Part shown: positions 42,903-50,674 of the stretch, in pieces | Position numbering within the stretch: the stretch's first letter is position 1 | How the letters are laid out: each line of letters opens with the position of its first letter | Source of the DNA: JAIYCX01 sp964353175 | GTDB taxonomy: Bacteria > Bdellovibrionota_C > UBA2361 > SZUA-149 > DAOLCO01 | Direction: 5' to 3' | Assembly: GCA_964353175.1 (NCBI GenBank) | Contig: CAYGUX010000002.1 | Coordinates: 186,001-250,000, forward strand | DNA: 64,000 nt | Position numbers and translations under genes: made by a program | The notes under the pieces: model-generated | What the model was told of the DNA's origin: nothing | The model's database searches: none | Seen by the model: only the letters and a program-made list of their open reading frames with translations

Positions 42903-42923
42903 TTAACTTAAAGTTTAAGTTAA
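42903..42923. promoter_or_regulatory. palindromic operator of the Phd-PIN operon
   Basis: TTAACTTAAA-G-TTTAAGTTAA is a perfect 21-base palindrome ending 10 bases before the antitoxin start. It is unrelated in sequence to the operator at 37341-37371. Confidence 0.65.
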
Positions 42924-43000
42924 TTCAAGGTGAATGTTTAAGAGGGGCTAAAGTCTCATAATCTTAGATGGTTAAGATAGTAGGAAGGCTACTATCTTGA

Positions 43001-43153
43001 GTGATTGATGCTGCGCAGATGTTCGCATCTAAAATCATCAATATGCAGTCGGTTAGTGCAGTGACCATTGTCGACTTAAATCGTGTCCCAGAAGAATCAC
43101 GGCAAGATTTTCATGGACGGTACGCGATTATGGTAAGTCCTACAATGGAATAG
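43001..43153 (+). CDS. possible small protein
   Basis: A GTG-started frame of 50 codons reads VIDAAQMFASKIINMQSVS and on to a UAG at 43151-43153. Composition looks protein-like and a strong terminator hairpin follows 25 bases later, which suggests something here is transcribed. There is no good ribosome binding site. It could equally be a fragment of a lost gene. The rest of 42924-43409 shows nothing more. Confidence 0.3.
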   Translation: MIDAAQMFASKIINMQSVSAVTIVDLNRVPEESRQDFHGRYAIMVSPTME

Positions 43154-43178
43154 ATACTTGCGTATGGATGAAACTCGC

Positions 43179-43221
43179 GGCCAGCTTCTCCTTCTTTAAG
43201 GATATTGCTGGCCTGCTTTTT
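43179..43221 (+). terminator. hairpin terminator
   Basis: GGCCAGC (43179-43185) pairs with GCTGGCC (43207-43213) across a 21-base loop, followed by TGC and eight T. It lies after the possible small gene at 43001-43153. Confidence 0.65.
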
Positions 43222-43409
43222 TTTAATTGTCTTAATGGTTAAGGTGTTTAGATGGAAGCAGGTCAGTGCATAGGTTTTTCAGGTTGTTTACTTTGTTCCT
43301 TATGTCTTATGTCATAGTGAGACAAGACGTCTCTTATCATTTTATAAAGACTGATTGCTCGCCGTATGTTAGTTATTGTTACTATTAACTAAATTGGGGG
43401 TTCTAAGTC

Positions 43410-43892
43410 ATGTCTGAGAAAGAAACTAAATTTACATCTAATAGTGGATGTGGGGAAGGAACTTGCGGAGTTACTTGCCCGCTTACTGGTATCTGCTTTA
43501 ATAAAAAATTCCTTACAGGTGCACTTGTGATGGTGGTATGGATGAATGCTTTTTCCTGGTTGTGGCACGGAAGTGTTCTTAAGGTTAGGTACATGGAAAC
43601 AGCGAGCCTTTGGCGATCTCAAGAGGATATGAAAGGCTGGGCTATTATCCTTGGAGTTTCTTTAACGGCCTTAATTGCTAGTCATATATTCTATAAGGGC
43701 TACGAGGGTAAAGGCTTTGGTGAGGCGGTAAGATTTGGATTTATTATATCATTACTCTTTAGTGGAATATGGTTTATCAATTATGCAACACAAGCTATCC
43801 CAGAAGATATTTTTTATATGTGGTTTTTAGGTGATCTTATAAGCTATACTATCGGCGCAATATTTCTGTCATTTATTTTTAAGACAGAGTAA
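43410..43892 (+). CDS. four-helix membrane protein (DUF1761-like pattern)
   Basis: The 160-residue protein starts with a Cys-rich soluble segment (GCGEGTCGVTCPLTGIC; Cys at 14, 19, 23 and 29) and then four membrane helices. WLWHGSVL and LWRSQEDMKG after the first helix recall DUF1761 membrane proteins. The four N-terminal Cys could bind a metal. The function is unknown. It is transcribed alone and converges with hemY. Confidence 0.55.
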   Translation: MSEKETKFTSNSGCGEGTCGVTCPLTGICFNKKFLTGALVMVVWMNAFSWLWHGSVLKVRYMETASLWRSQEDMKGWAIILGVSLTALIASHIFYKGYEGKGFGEAVRFGFIISLLFSGIWFINYATQAIPEDIFYMWFLGDLISYTIGAIFLSFIFKTE

Positions 43893-43929
43893 TTTCTTTG
43901 TTGTAAGCCTTTAGTAGGACTTTAAGATA

Positions 43930-45336
43930 CTAGAGGCTTGCAACGCGATCTTTTATGGCAATTTTCGCTCCCATTAGAAATGATCTCTTCACCTGATGAG
44001 GTATAGAGGTGCCATCTAAAAAGTTTCCATGTAGTAGTAGGGGATATTTCTTTTCTATTTTTGTTAGTGATTTCACCAAGTCTTCATGTCCAACTCGATA
44101 TTGTGGGATAGCTTTTGGCCAGTATGTGGCTTTTAATAGTTCCGGGGTTTCTTGTAGTTTTAGAATTTGTTGTAGTTCTTCAAGGGCGAGCTTGGCGTTT
44201 TCGCTTTCTCTCACATCTGCTTTGTCTGGATAGATTGAGCCACCTATGAAGGAAGTAAATAGGGTGTATTCCTTGGGCGCTTTTTCTTTGAACATCTCAC
44301 TTGTAAAGATTGTTCCTAGTATCGACTTGCAATGGCCAGGTGGTACTAGTAGTCCGAAGCCTGACTTTTGATCTGGGTACTTGGTGTTTTTAATCTTACT
44401 GTGAAGAATTCCTATGGGGCTGTATGTGATGTTGTCTAGTAGGTTGCAGTATGACTGAATTTCTTCATTTGGAAGGTTGCTTTGGGGTAGCAACTTTTCT
44501 AGTTCATAGCTCGGAATAGAGGAGACTAGTGTTGAGAATAGTATCTCTTTAGTCCCATCAGCATGTCTATAGGAGATAGAAGGTTTAGCAGAGAGATTGA
44601 TTTTCTGAATCTCCACTCCTCTTATAATGTTTTCTAGTCCGATACTCTCTGAAAGTGAATTTATAAGGGAGCTTAGTCCTTCTTCTAGGGTGGCTAACTT
44701 GGCTTTGCCTCGGTTTTGATTTTTTTTCCTCTGAGATTTTAGTTGGGCTTTTATGATTGATGTGCCCTCTATGTATGCTTTATACATAGCAGGATAGATA
44801 CTTTTTGCGCTTAGATATTTTAAATCCGTTGCCCAGATTCCTAGCATGGCGGGAGCAAATAGTTCTTCTGTAATATGGGTCCCAAGGATTTCTAATGACA
44901 AATCATATATAGAGATGTCTTTAAGTTCTTTCTTTGAAGCCTTTTTTATAAATAGATCTTTGAATATATAGAGAAGGTCTTTTGGTTGAAGGATGAGTTG
45001 GCTTAGAAGGGAGAAGGGCTTATTGCTTACTTCTTTTAAATAGTTCTTCTTTAAACTTCCAATGAATTTGCTTTTGGTCGTGGGGGAGGGGAAGCTTAGT
45101 TTGTTCTCTAGTCCTAGGTGATCAATAAGGGTGCTTAGCTCTGCTTCTAGCATGAAGGTTTGTGGGCCTAGGTCTAGTTGGAAGTTCTCTAAGTTTTCTC
45201 CTTGAATTACTCCTCCAAGGTTATTTTCTTTTTCAAGTATTATATAAGGAATACTTAGAGATTTTAAAACCCAAGCAAGTGACAAGCCACTTAGTCCTGC
45301 TCCTAGAATGACTACTGGGTGGCTAGAGCTATCCAT
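43930..45336 (-). CDS. hemY: protoporphyrinogen/coproporphyrinogen oxidase, HemY type
   Basis: The 468-residue flavoprotein starts with the FAD dinucleotide-binding motif VVILGAGLSGLSLAWVL (residues 8-24) and LEKENNLGGVIQ. LDLGPQTF is the substrate-pocket motif of the HemY/PPOX family, and the C-terminal YRVGHEDLV...LHGNFLDGTSIPH is the second conserved block. It oxidises the porphyrinogen near the end of haem synthesis using oxygen. It starts three bases after the hemE stop, forming a hemE-hemY operon. Confidence 0.9.
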   Translation of the reverse strand: MDSSSHPVVILGAGLSGLSLAWVLKSLSIPYIILEKENNLGGVIQGENLENFQLDLGPQTFMLEAELSTLIDHLGLENKLSFPSPTTKSKFIGSLKKNYLKEVSNKPFSLLSQLILQPKDLLYIFKDLFIKKASKKELKDISIYDLSLEILGTHITEELFAPAMLGIWATDLKYLSAKSIYPAMYKAYIEGTSIIKAQLKSQRKKNQNRGKAKLATLEEGLSSLINSLSESIGLENIIRGVEIQKINLSAKPSISYRHADGTKEILFSTLVSSIPSYELEKLLPQSNLPNEEIQSYCNLLDNITYSPIGILHSKIKNTKYPDQKSGFGLLVPPGHCKSILGTIFTSEMFKEKAPKEYTLFTSFIGGSIYPDKADVRESENAKLALEELQQILKLQETPELLKATYWPKAIPQYRVGHEDLVKSLTKIEKKYPLLLHGNFLDGTSIPHQVKRSFLMGAKIAIKDRVASL

Positions 45337-45339
45337 TTC

Positions 45340-46362
45340 CTAGGATTTAATCGCTTCAAGGTAAGCCTTCACGCCCTCTATGGGTGTGCCTGGGAGTAGG
45401 CCGTGGCCTAGATTGGCGATGGTTTTAGTTTTGTCTGTATATAGCGCTTGAACTTTTTTCTGAATTTTACTTGGCTCCTCCCAAAGATAGCTTGGGTCCA
45501 TATTGCCTTGAAGCACAATGTCTGGGCCTAGTTCTTCTCTGATTTTTTCAAGTGGCAATCGCCAATCTACGCTTAGTGCATTGGGTTGATAGCTAGAGAG
45601 TACTTTTAAAATACTTAGATCAGCTTGTGCATATATTATGACTGGGATGTTTTCTGCTTTTAGAGCTTGAACGATTTTTTTAATCCATTTCCCTGAGGCA
45701 TCTTCATATTCTTCACAAGGAATGATCCCTGCCCAGGTGTCAAAGATTTGCACTGCATCTGCTCCTGCTTTATGACAAAGTTTTAGATAGTCTATGGTTA
45801 TAGTGGCTATTTTCCCCATCAAATTTTCAAATGCTTCAGGGTGTTGCCTTCTAAATACGCTTGTTCCCAGGTGTTGTTTAAATTGGCCTTGGTGGATTAG
45901 GTAGCATGCAAGGGTCCATGGACTAGCTGCGAAGCTAAGAAGTGCTCTTCTATTTGGTCTTTCTGAATGTAAATATTCACTTAACATTCCCAGAGTTTTA
46001 AAGATGTATCCGTTGGTCTCTTCAATATTTCTTATTTCTAGTTGTTCAACATCTTTTGGTGTTTTAATCGGATTCTGTAGGTTTGGCCCTGGTGTGAAAT
46101 CAAATTCAAAGCCAAGTGCCTTACTTGGACTCATTATGTCCGCAAAGAGAATAGCGGCATCAATTTCTGTAAATCTTTTTAGAGGTTGAATTGTAACCTC
46201 GAATGCCAGCTCAGGGTTTTCTGAGAGTTGATTAAAAGTATATTTTTCTTTTAAGGCTCTGTATTCAGGGAGATATCTACCCGCTTGTCTCATTAGCCAG
46301 ACTGGTAGTTCCTCGGTTTCTTTACCTAATAGGGCATTTAGAAGTAATGGAGTTGAACGCAT
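45340..46362 (-). CDS. hemE: uroporphyrinogen decarboxylase
   Basis: The 340-residue enzyme converts uroporphyrinogen III to coproporphyrinogen III. The family signatures are complete: PVWLMRQAGRYLPEYR (residues 20-35), the FADIMSP motif near residue 75, and LGHGLLPGTPIEG near the end. The length is standard. It is first in an operon with hemY and divergent from trhO. Confidence 0.95.
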   Translation of the reverse strand: MRSTPLLLNALLGKETEELPVWLMRQAGRYLPEYRALKEKYTFNQLSENPELAFEVTIQPLKRFTEIDAAILFADIMSPSKALGFEFDFTPGPNLQNPIKTPKDVEQLEIRNIEETNGYIFKTLGMLSEYLHSERPNRRALLSFAASPWTLACYLIHQGQFKQHLGTSVFRRQHPEAFENLMGKIATITIDYLKLCHKAGADAVQIFDTWAGIIPCEEYEDASGKWIKKIVQALKAENIPVIIYAQADLSILKVLSSYQPNALSVDWRLPLEKIREELGPDIVLQGNMDPSYLWEEPSKIQKKVQALYTDKTKTIANLGHGLLPGTPIEGVKAYLEAIKS

Positions 46363-46504
46363 TTCTTATGTTTAATTAATTGTTAAAGTTAGACTAATTC
46401 AGTGCTGGAAACTAGAAGTTTTTCTTTCAAAAGTGTATATCAGTTTCTATTAAATGTTACTAGCTTGACTAATTTTCTCTAATTAATGGATATGGAGTTT
46501 CCCC

Positions 46505-47419
46505 GTGGCTGATAGGACTGAAATTTTAGAATATGAGATTGTAAGTTTTTATAGATTTATAAAAATGTCTAAGAATGATCTTGAAGTATTGGATCGAGAG
46601 CTTAAATCTTTAGCGGAGCCGATTCAGTTGAAGGGCTTGATTATTACTGCTACCGAGGGTTTAAATGGGACGGTAGCTAGTCCAAGAGGCAAGCTTATAG
46701 AGTTTACTAAGTTCCTTGAGGAGAAGTTCCCTGGCGGAGATTGGCGTTATAAATATAGTTATAGCCATAAGAAGCCTTTTAAGCGTTTTTCTGTTCGAGT
46801 TAGGGAGGAAATAGTTACTAGTGGTTTCCCTGATTATGTACCAGGGGAGCATGATGAGTCTCACTTGAGTCCTGAGGAGTGGCATCGAATTCTAACTTCT
46901 GGTGAGAAGGTTCGTTTAATAGATACTAGAAATTCTTATGAGTACGAGATAGGCCAATTTAAGGGTGCGATTAATCCTGATACTAATACTTTTAAGGATT
47001 TTCCTGATTATGTAAAGAATTCAGGTATAGAGCCTAGTGAAAAAGTTTTAATGTATTGTACTGGTGGTATTCGATGTGAGAAGGCTTATATCGAGATGAA
47101 AGAGTTGGGTTATGATAATGTGTATCAGCTTGATGGTGGAATTTTAACCTATATGGAGAAATTCCCAAAAGGTGAGTTTGAAGGGGAGTGTTTTGTTTTT
47201 GATGATAGGGTGGCTTTGGATGCTGATTTAGCACCTACTAAAACTTTTGGTCTTTGCCCACATTGTGGAGATCCTGCTAAAGACTTTATTACTTGTGTGG
47301 TATGTAGTGGGGATATGAGGGTCTGCGATGACTGTAGAAAAGTGGATAAAGGATTAACGTGTTCAAAAAATTGTGCGTATCATTACAATTTAAAAAAAAT
47401 AAGGAATCTAATCAAATGA
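46505..47419 (+). CDS. trhO: tRNA uridine 5-oxyacetic-acid hydroxylase TrhO (rhodanese, UPF0176)
   Basis: The 304-residue protein matches YceA/TrhO. An N-terminal ferredoxin-like domain carries ITATEGLNGT near residues 47-56. A rhodanese domain has VRLIDTRNSYEYEIGQFKGA and the active loop MYCTGGIRCEKA with Cys185 and Cys191. A Cys-rich C-terminal zinc-like tail follows (CPHCGDP, CVVCSGDMRVCDDC, CSKNCAYHY). TrhO hydroxylates uridine 34 of tRNA in an oxygen-dependent way. The GTG start at 46505 follows a GGAG site. The downstream gene overlaps it by ATGA. Confidence 0.92.
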   Translation: MADRTEILEYEIVSFYRFIKMSKNDLEVLDRELKSLAEPIQLKGLIITATEGLNGTVASPRGKLIEFTKFLEEKFPGGDWRYKYSYSHKKPFKRFSVRVREEIVTSGFPDYVPGEHDESHLSPEEWHRILTSGEKVRLIDTRNSYEYEIGQFKGAINPDTNTFKDFPDYVKNSGIEPSEKVLMYCTGGIRCEKAYIEMKELGYDNVYQLDGGILTYMEKFPKGEFEGECFVFDDRVALDADLAPTKTFGLCPHCGDPAKDFITCVVCSGDMRVCDDCRKVDKGLTCSKNCAYHYNLKKIRNLIK

Positions 47420-48006
47420 CTGAATCTTTAAAGAAAGTAGTTTGTTCCCTAATACTAGTTTGTGGCTTCATATTTTTTAGTACTAGTGTTCAGGCGGAGC
47501 AGGGCCCATCTGAAGTTGTAAGAGAGGCCATTTCGAAGGTTCAAGAGGCTGGAAACCCTTCTCCTATGGTTGATTATGTCGATTGGAGCGGCATCTATGC
47601 GAAGATGCCTCAGAAGTCCAAGGAGCTTATTAAGGTAGAGTCCGAGTCTGAGCTCAAAGATTATTACAGGGAAATTTTAAAGAGTCCTTCTGATGCTATG
47701 GTGAAGTTGATGAGTGGAAAAATCTCTGAAAAGATTGGTAGAGACAAAGCGGAATTGGGCGAACAGATTTTAGCTAAGGTTAAGGAGAGGATGAAGATTA
47801 AGGAAGACGAGATTAAGGATAAGATTAAGAATTCTAAATACACTATTGGTGATGCTATGATTGATGATGATGTGGCGAGAGTTCCTGTTACTTATGTTTA
47901 TAATTCTGAGAGTAAGAGCGAACAACTTAAGCTGATTAAGAAAGACGGGACTTGGTTAATGAGTAATTTGGGGGATAGCTTTGGTGCTTCGTCGGTAGGG
48001 AAATGA
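47416..48006 (+). CDS. periplasmic hypothetical protein
   Basis: The ATG at 47416 overlaps the trhO stop (ATGA) and gives a clean signal peptide (residues 1-30, ending SVQA). The 196-residue protein then has a Lys/Glu-rich helical middle and a final domain (VPVTYVYNSESKSEQLKLI, KKDGTWLMSNLGD) like a small NTF2/DUF4878-type beta sheet. It is probably periplasmic. The function is unknown; coupling to trhO may be accidental. Confidence 0.6.
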   Translation: MTESLKKVVCSLILVCGFIFFSTSVQAEQGPSEVVREAISKVQEAGNPSPMVDYVDWSGIYAKMPQKSKELIKVESESELKDYYREILKSPSDAMVKLMSGKISEKIGRDKAELGEQILAKVKERMKIKEDEIKDKIKNSKYTIGDAMIDDDVARVPVTYVYNSESKSEQLKLIKKDGTWLMSNLGDSFGASSVGK

Positions 48007-48058
48007 GAGTAGCATTCAGAAGGTAGGTCTATGTCAGACTGTCTTGCTGCGCATAAGA

Positions 48059-48478
48059 CTATTCGCCAAGTACTTGAACAATTATATTTCTATTGTGAGC
48101 CATGGTTCTATGTTCCCATACGTAGATACCTTGCCAAGTGCCTAGGCTCATTTCTCCGTTTACTATTGGTATGCTGATGCTTGTTTGTGTTAGTGCAGAT
48201 TTGATATGACTTGGCATATCATCAGGGCCTTCATGGGTATGTGTAAAGCCTGGATCATTAGTTGGGACTAATTTCTTAAGCCAATATTCTAAGTCTCTTC
48301 TTGCGCTTGGATCAGCGTTTTCTTGGATGATTAGACTTGCGCTTGTGTGTTGTATGAATACTGTTAGAAGGCCGTGGTCTATTTCATTTTTAGCAAGAAT
48401 GGCATTTACTTCTTTTGTAATTTCATAAAGTCCTTCGCCTGCTGTTCTTACTTGAAGGGCTTTAGTACTTATTAGCAT
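48059..48478 (-). CDS. yjbQ: YjbQ family protein (UPF0047)
   Basis: With the start at 48476-48478 the product is 139 residues, the family length. Motifs: GLLTVFIQHTSASLIIQENAD and the His-rich end GTWQGIYVWEHR, with HTHEG in the middle. YjbQ proteins carry weak thiamine-phosphate-synthase activity in E. coli; the true role is unclear. It starts one base after the stop of the HelD-like helicase, so both share a transcript. Confidence 0.9.
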   Translation of the reverse strand: MLISTKALQVRTAGEGLYEITKEVNAILAKNEIDHGLLTVFIQHTSASLIIQENADPSARRDLEYWLKKLVPTNDPGFTHTHEGPDDMPSHIKSALTQTSISIPIVNGEMSLGTWQGIYVWEHRTMAHNRNIIVQVLGE

Positions 48479-48479
48479 T

Positions 48480-50462
48480 CTAACTTTTCCTTTGGTCGTA
48501 AATTCTAACCATTTTGGAGCTATAGTCAGGTAGGAGGGGAGACGGCTCGCCACATACAAATACCGATAGATGTTCTTCTGCTCTTGTTGCTCCTAGGTAA
48601 AGAAGATTCCTAGCGCGTTTAGCTAGTGGGAAGGTTTCTCTTGTTACTTTCCATAGTCCTACGTGTGGGAATTCTAATCCTTTACACTGATCTATACTTG
48701 CAACAAGGATTAGACCTTGGAGGTTCCTAGGGGCTTCCGTTAGTAGGTGTACTCCTAGATCGAAGTTAGTTTTAAGGCCAGAATAGACTTGTTTTGCTTC
48801 TTCTTTATTGTGAGTGAGTACAAGGACCGCATCGGTAGGATAGTTTCTACCAACTCGTTTTAACCATTCTTTTAGTTCTCGAAAACCATCAGTGGGATTA
48901 TCGCTTAGGATCAATAGGGGAGCCTTACCATTCCTTCCTCTTTCCGTTCTGTTTTCTCCAGAGATATGGTCAGCGAATTTCATGATTTGCACAGTTGAGC
49001 GATGGGCAATGGTCATGGATATTACGCTTGATTGCGAGAATCTGTTTTCATCCCCATCTGATAAGAAGAGGAAGTCTAGCACAGGATCAGCTTCATCATC
49101 TGAAGTTTTCTGCGATGGATCTCCAGTAACTGTAAGTCCACCTTTTGTTTTAACAAAAAAGCCTAGTAAACATAGTTCTAAGGCTGAAAAATCTTGGTAT
49201 TCATCTATATACAAGAGTTCAGGTCTTGATTGGATCTTGCCATGTTTTTTAATGTCGAAAAGTAACTCTAGTAGTAGATCTTCTGATTCGAATTCACCTT
49301 TGGTGTATCGAGTGGACATTAGTTGAAATGCTTCTTTGTAAAGATTTTTTTGAAAGTCTTGGCCTTCCTCACTTATTATGTTGGTCAATACTTTCAGTGC
49401 TAGGGATGCGAATGTTTCATTCGGAGAGTTTAGGGGAGCATCAAGAAACATCTCTATAAATGGCTTAGAGTGTTTGATGAAAGAGAGCCGAGGGTGGCTT
49501 GATCTAGAAAGTATGTTTGTATCTAATTTTAGATTTCTAGCCTTATAAACTTCAATAACTAGCTCTTCTATCGTTCTAGCTTTGATGTTCTCAGAGCTTA
49601 GGTCTTTGAGTGAGTTCTCGACGTAGGTTTTTAGAAGGTTTGTGGGAGTTACTACTACTGCGGAGTGGCCTGTATTATTCTCTAACTGCCAGCTTAGTCT
49701 ATGGAGGGCTACTATTGTTTTACCTGAGCCTGCGATCCCTACTAATATGACAGGTGAGTCTGATTCATCTGTTATAAGCCTGAATTGATCCTTGGTAATT
49801 AGAGATAGAATGGTAGGTAGTTCAAAGCTATGTCCATCTGAGCGCTTAACTCTAGAGGCACTTTCCCATTTTCCCTCTTTGTTTAGTCTATATATAGAGT
49901 CTGAATACTGTAACTCTTCGAGTTCAGAGTCTTTTATTTTTACTGAATGTCTTCTTTTTAATGTTCCTACTCTTTCAACGTCTCTTATGTCCTCTAAATA
50001 TTCTTCACCTTCCTTATATTCATAATAGAGTTTTGCAAGTGGGGCATTCTTCCAGTCGATAATGTTGGCATCTGGGCAGGCGACTTTTCCGATTTTGTAT
50101 TCAATTTCTCTTGGTTTGGCAAAGGATCGGTCTTCTAAAACTATTCTTGCAAAATAGGGCCGTGTTTTGATTTTTTTCATGTCATCAAGTGATGACTTAT
50201 TCTTACTACTTAACGCATGTGAAACGGCTTCATCATTAGCTAACATTTGTTTTTCACTGTCTCTTCTGGAAGCTACTATTTGGCTTGTTAAGTCTCTTGC
50301 CATTTCCGAGTTTCTTCTTAGGCTCTGTCGAGTGGTAGTTTCTGAGTTCGCGAGTTTGTTCAGGGTTAGATTTAAAGAATCCTTTTCTTCCTCAATACGA
50401 TTCTGAGCTTCTTCAGGGATTTCTTTTACTTCTTCTATGGGTGTTTGGGTTTCTGCGTTCAA
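48480..50462 (-). CDS. HelD-like superfamily I helicase
   Basis: The 660-residue protein starts with a long charged coiled coil (residues 1-90). Then comes TRPYFARIVLED and DWKNAPLAKLYYEYKEG, the pattern typical of HelD proteins. Superfamily I motifs follow: Walker A VGIAGSGKT near 240, LLYIDEYQDFSALE, VTGDPSQK, IAHRSTVQIMKFA, and KGLEFPHVGLW plus NLLYLGATRAEEHL. HelD removes stalled RNA polymerase from DNA; its coiled coil enters the polymerase channel. Most HelD proteins are Gram-positive, but Gram-negative relatives exist. A UvrD-type DNA helicase role is less likely given the N-terminus. Confidence 0.8.
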   Translation of the reverse strand: MNAETQTPIEEVKEIPEEAQNRIEEEKDSLNLTLNKLANSETTTRQSLRRNSEMARDLTSQIVASRRDSEKQMLANDEAVSHALSSKNKSSLDDMKKIKTRPYFARIVLEDRSFAKPREIEYKIGKVACPDANIIDWKNAPLAKLYYEYKEGEEYLEDIRDVERVGTLKRRHSVKIKDSELEELQYSDSIYRLNKEGKWESASRVKRSDGHSFELPTILSLITKDQFRLITDESDSPVILVGIAGSGKTIVALHRLSWQLENNTGHSAVVVTPTNLLKTYVENSLKDLSSENIKARTIEELVIEVYKARNLKLDTNILSRSSHPRLSFIKHSKPFIEMFLDAPLNSPNETFASLALKVLTNIISEEGQDFQKNLYKEAFQLMSTRYTKGEFESEDLLLELLFDIKKHGKIQSRPELLYIDEYQDFSALELCLLGFFVKTKGGLTVTGDPSQKTSDDEADPVLDFLFLSDGDENRFSQSSVISMTIAHRSTVQIMKFADHISGENRTERGRNGKAPLLILSDNPTDGFRELKEWLKRVGRNYPTDAVLVLTHNKEEAKQVYSGLKTNFDLGVHLLTEAPRNLQGLILVASIDQCKGLEFPHVGLWKVTRETFPLAKRARNLLYLGATRAEEHLSVFVCGEPSPLLPDYSSKMVRIYDQRKS

Positions 50463-50674
50463 GGTTAGGTTTAAATTAGTAGGTAATAAAATCTAAATTT
50501 GTTGGAATTTAAGCCTCAATAAATAAGCAATAAAATCAAGGGCCTTTATGCCTAAATGACCTTATAAAATCAAATAAGTGATTAAACCTATAGGTTTTTA
50601 AAGATTGAATCAAATGATGTTTGATTACATCTAAAATTCAGGGCTAAAATTGCCTTAATTATTATGAGGTTAGA

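Noticed and set aside
48480..48559. Longer YjbQ start at 48559
   Set aside because: The extra 27 residues overlap the helicase gene and are absent from the family; the ATG at 48478 gives the normal length.
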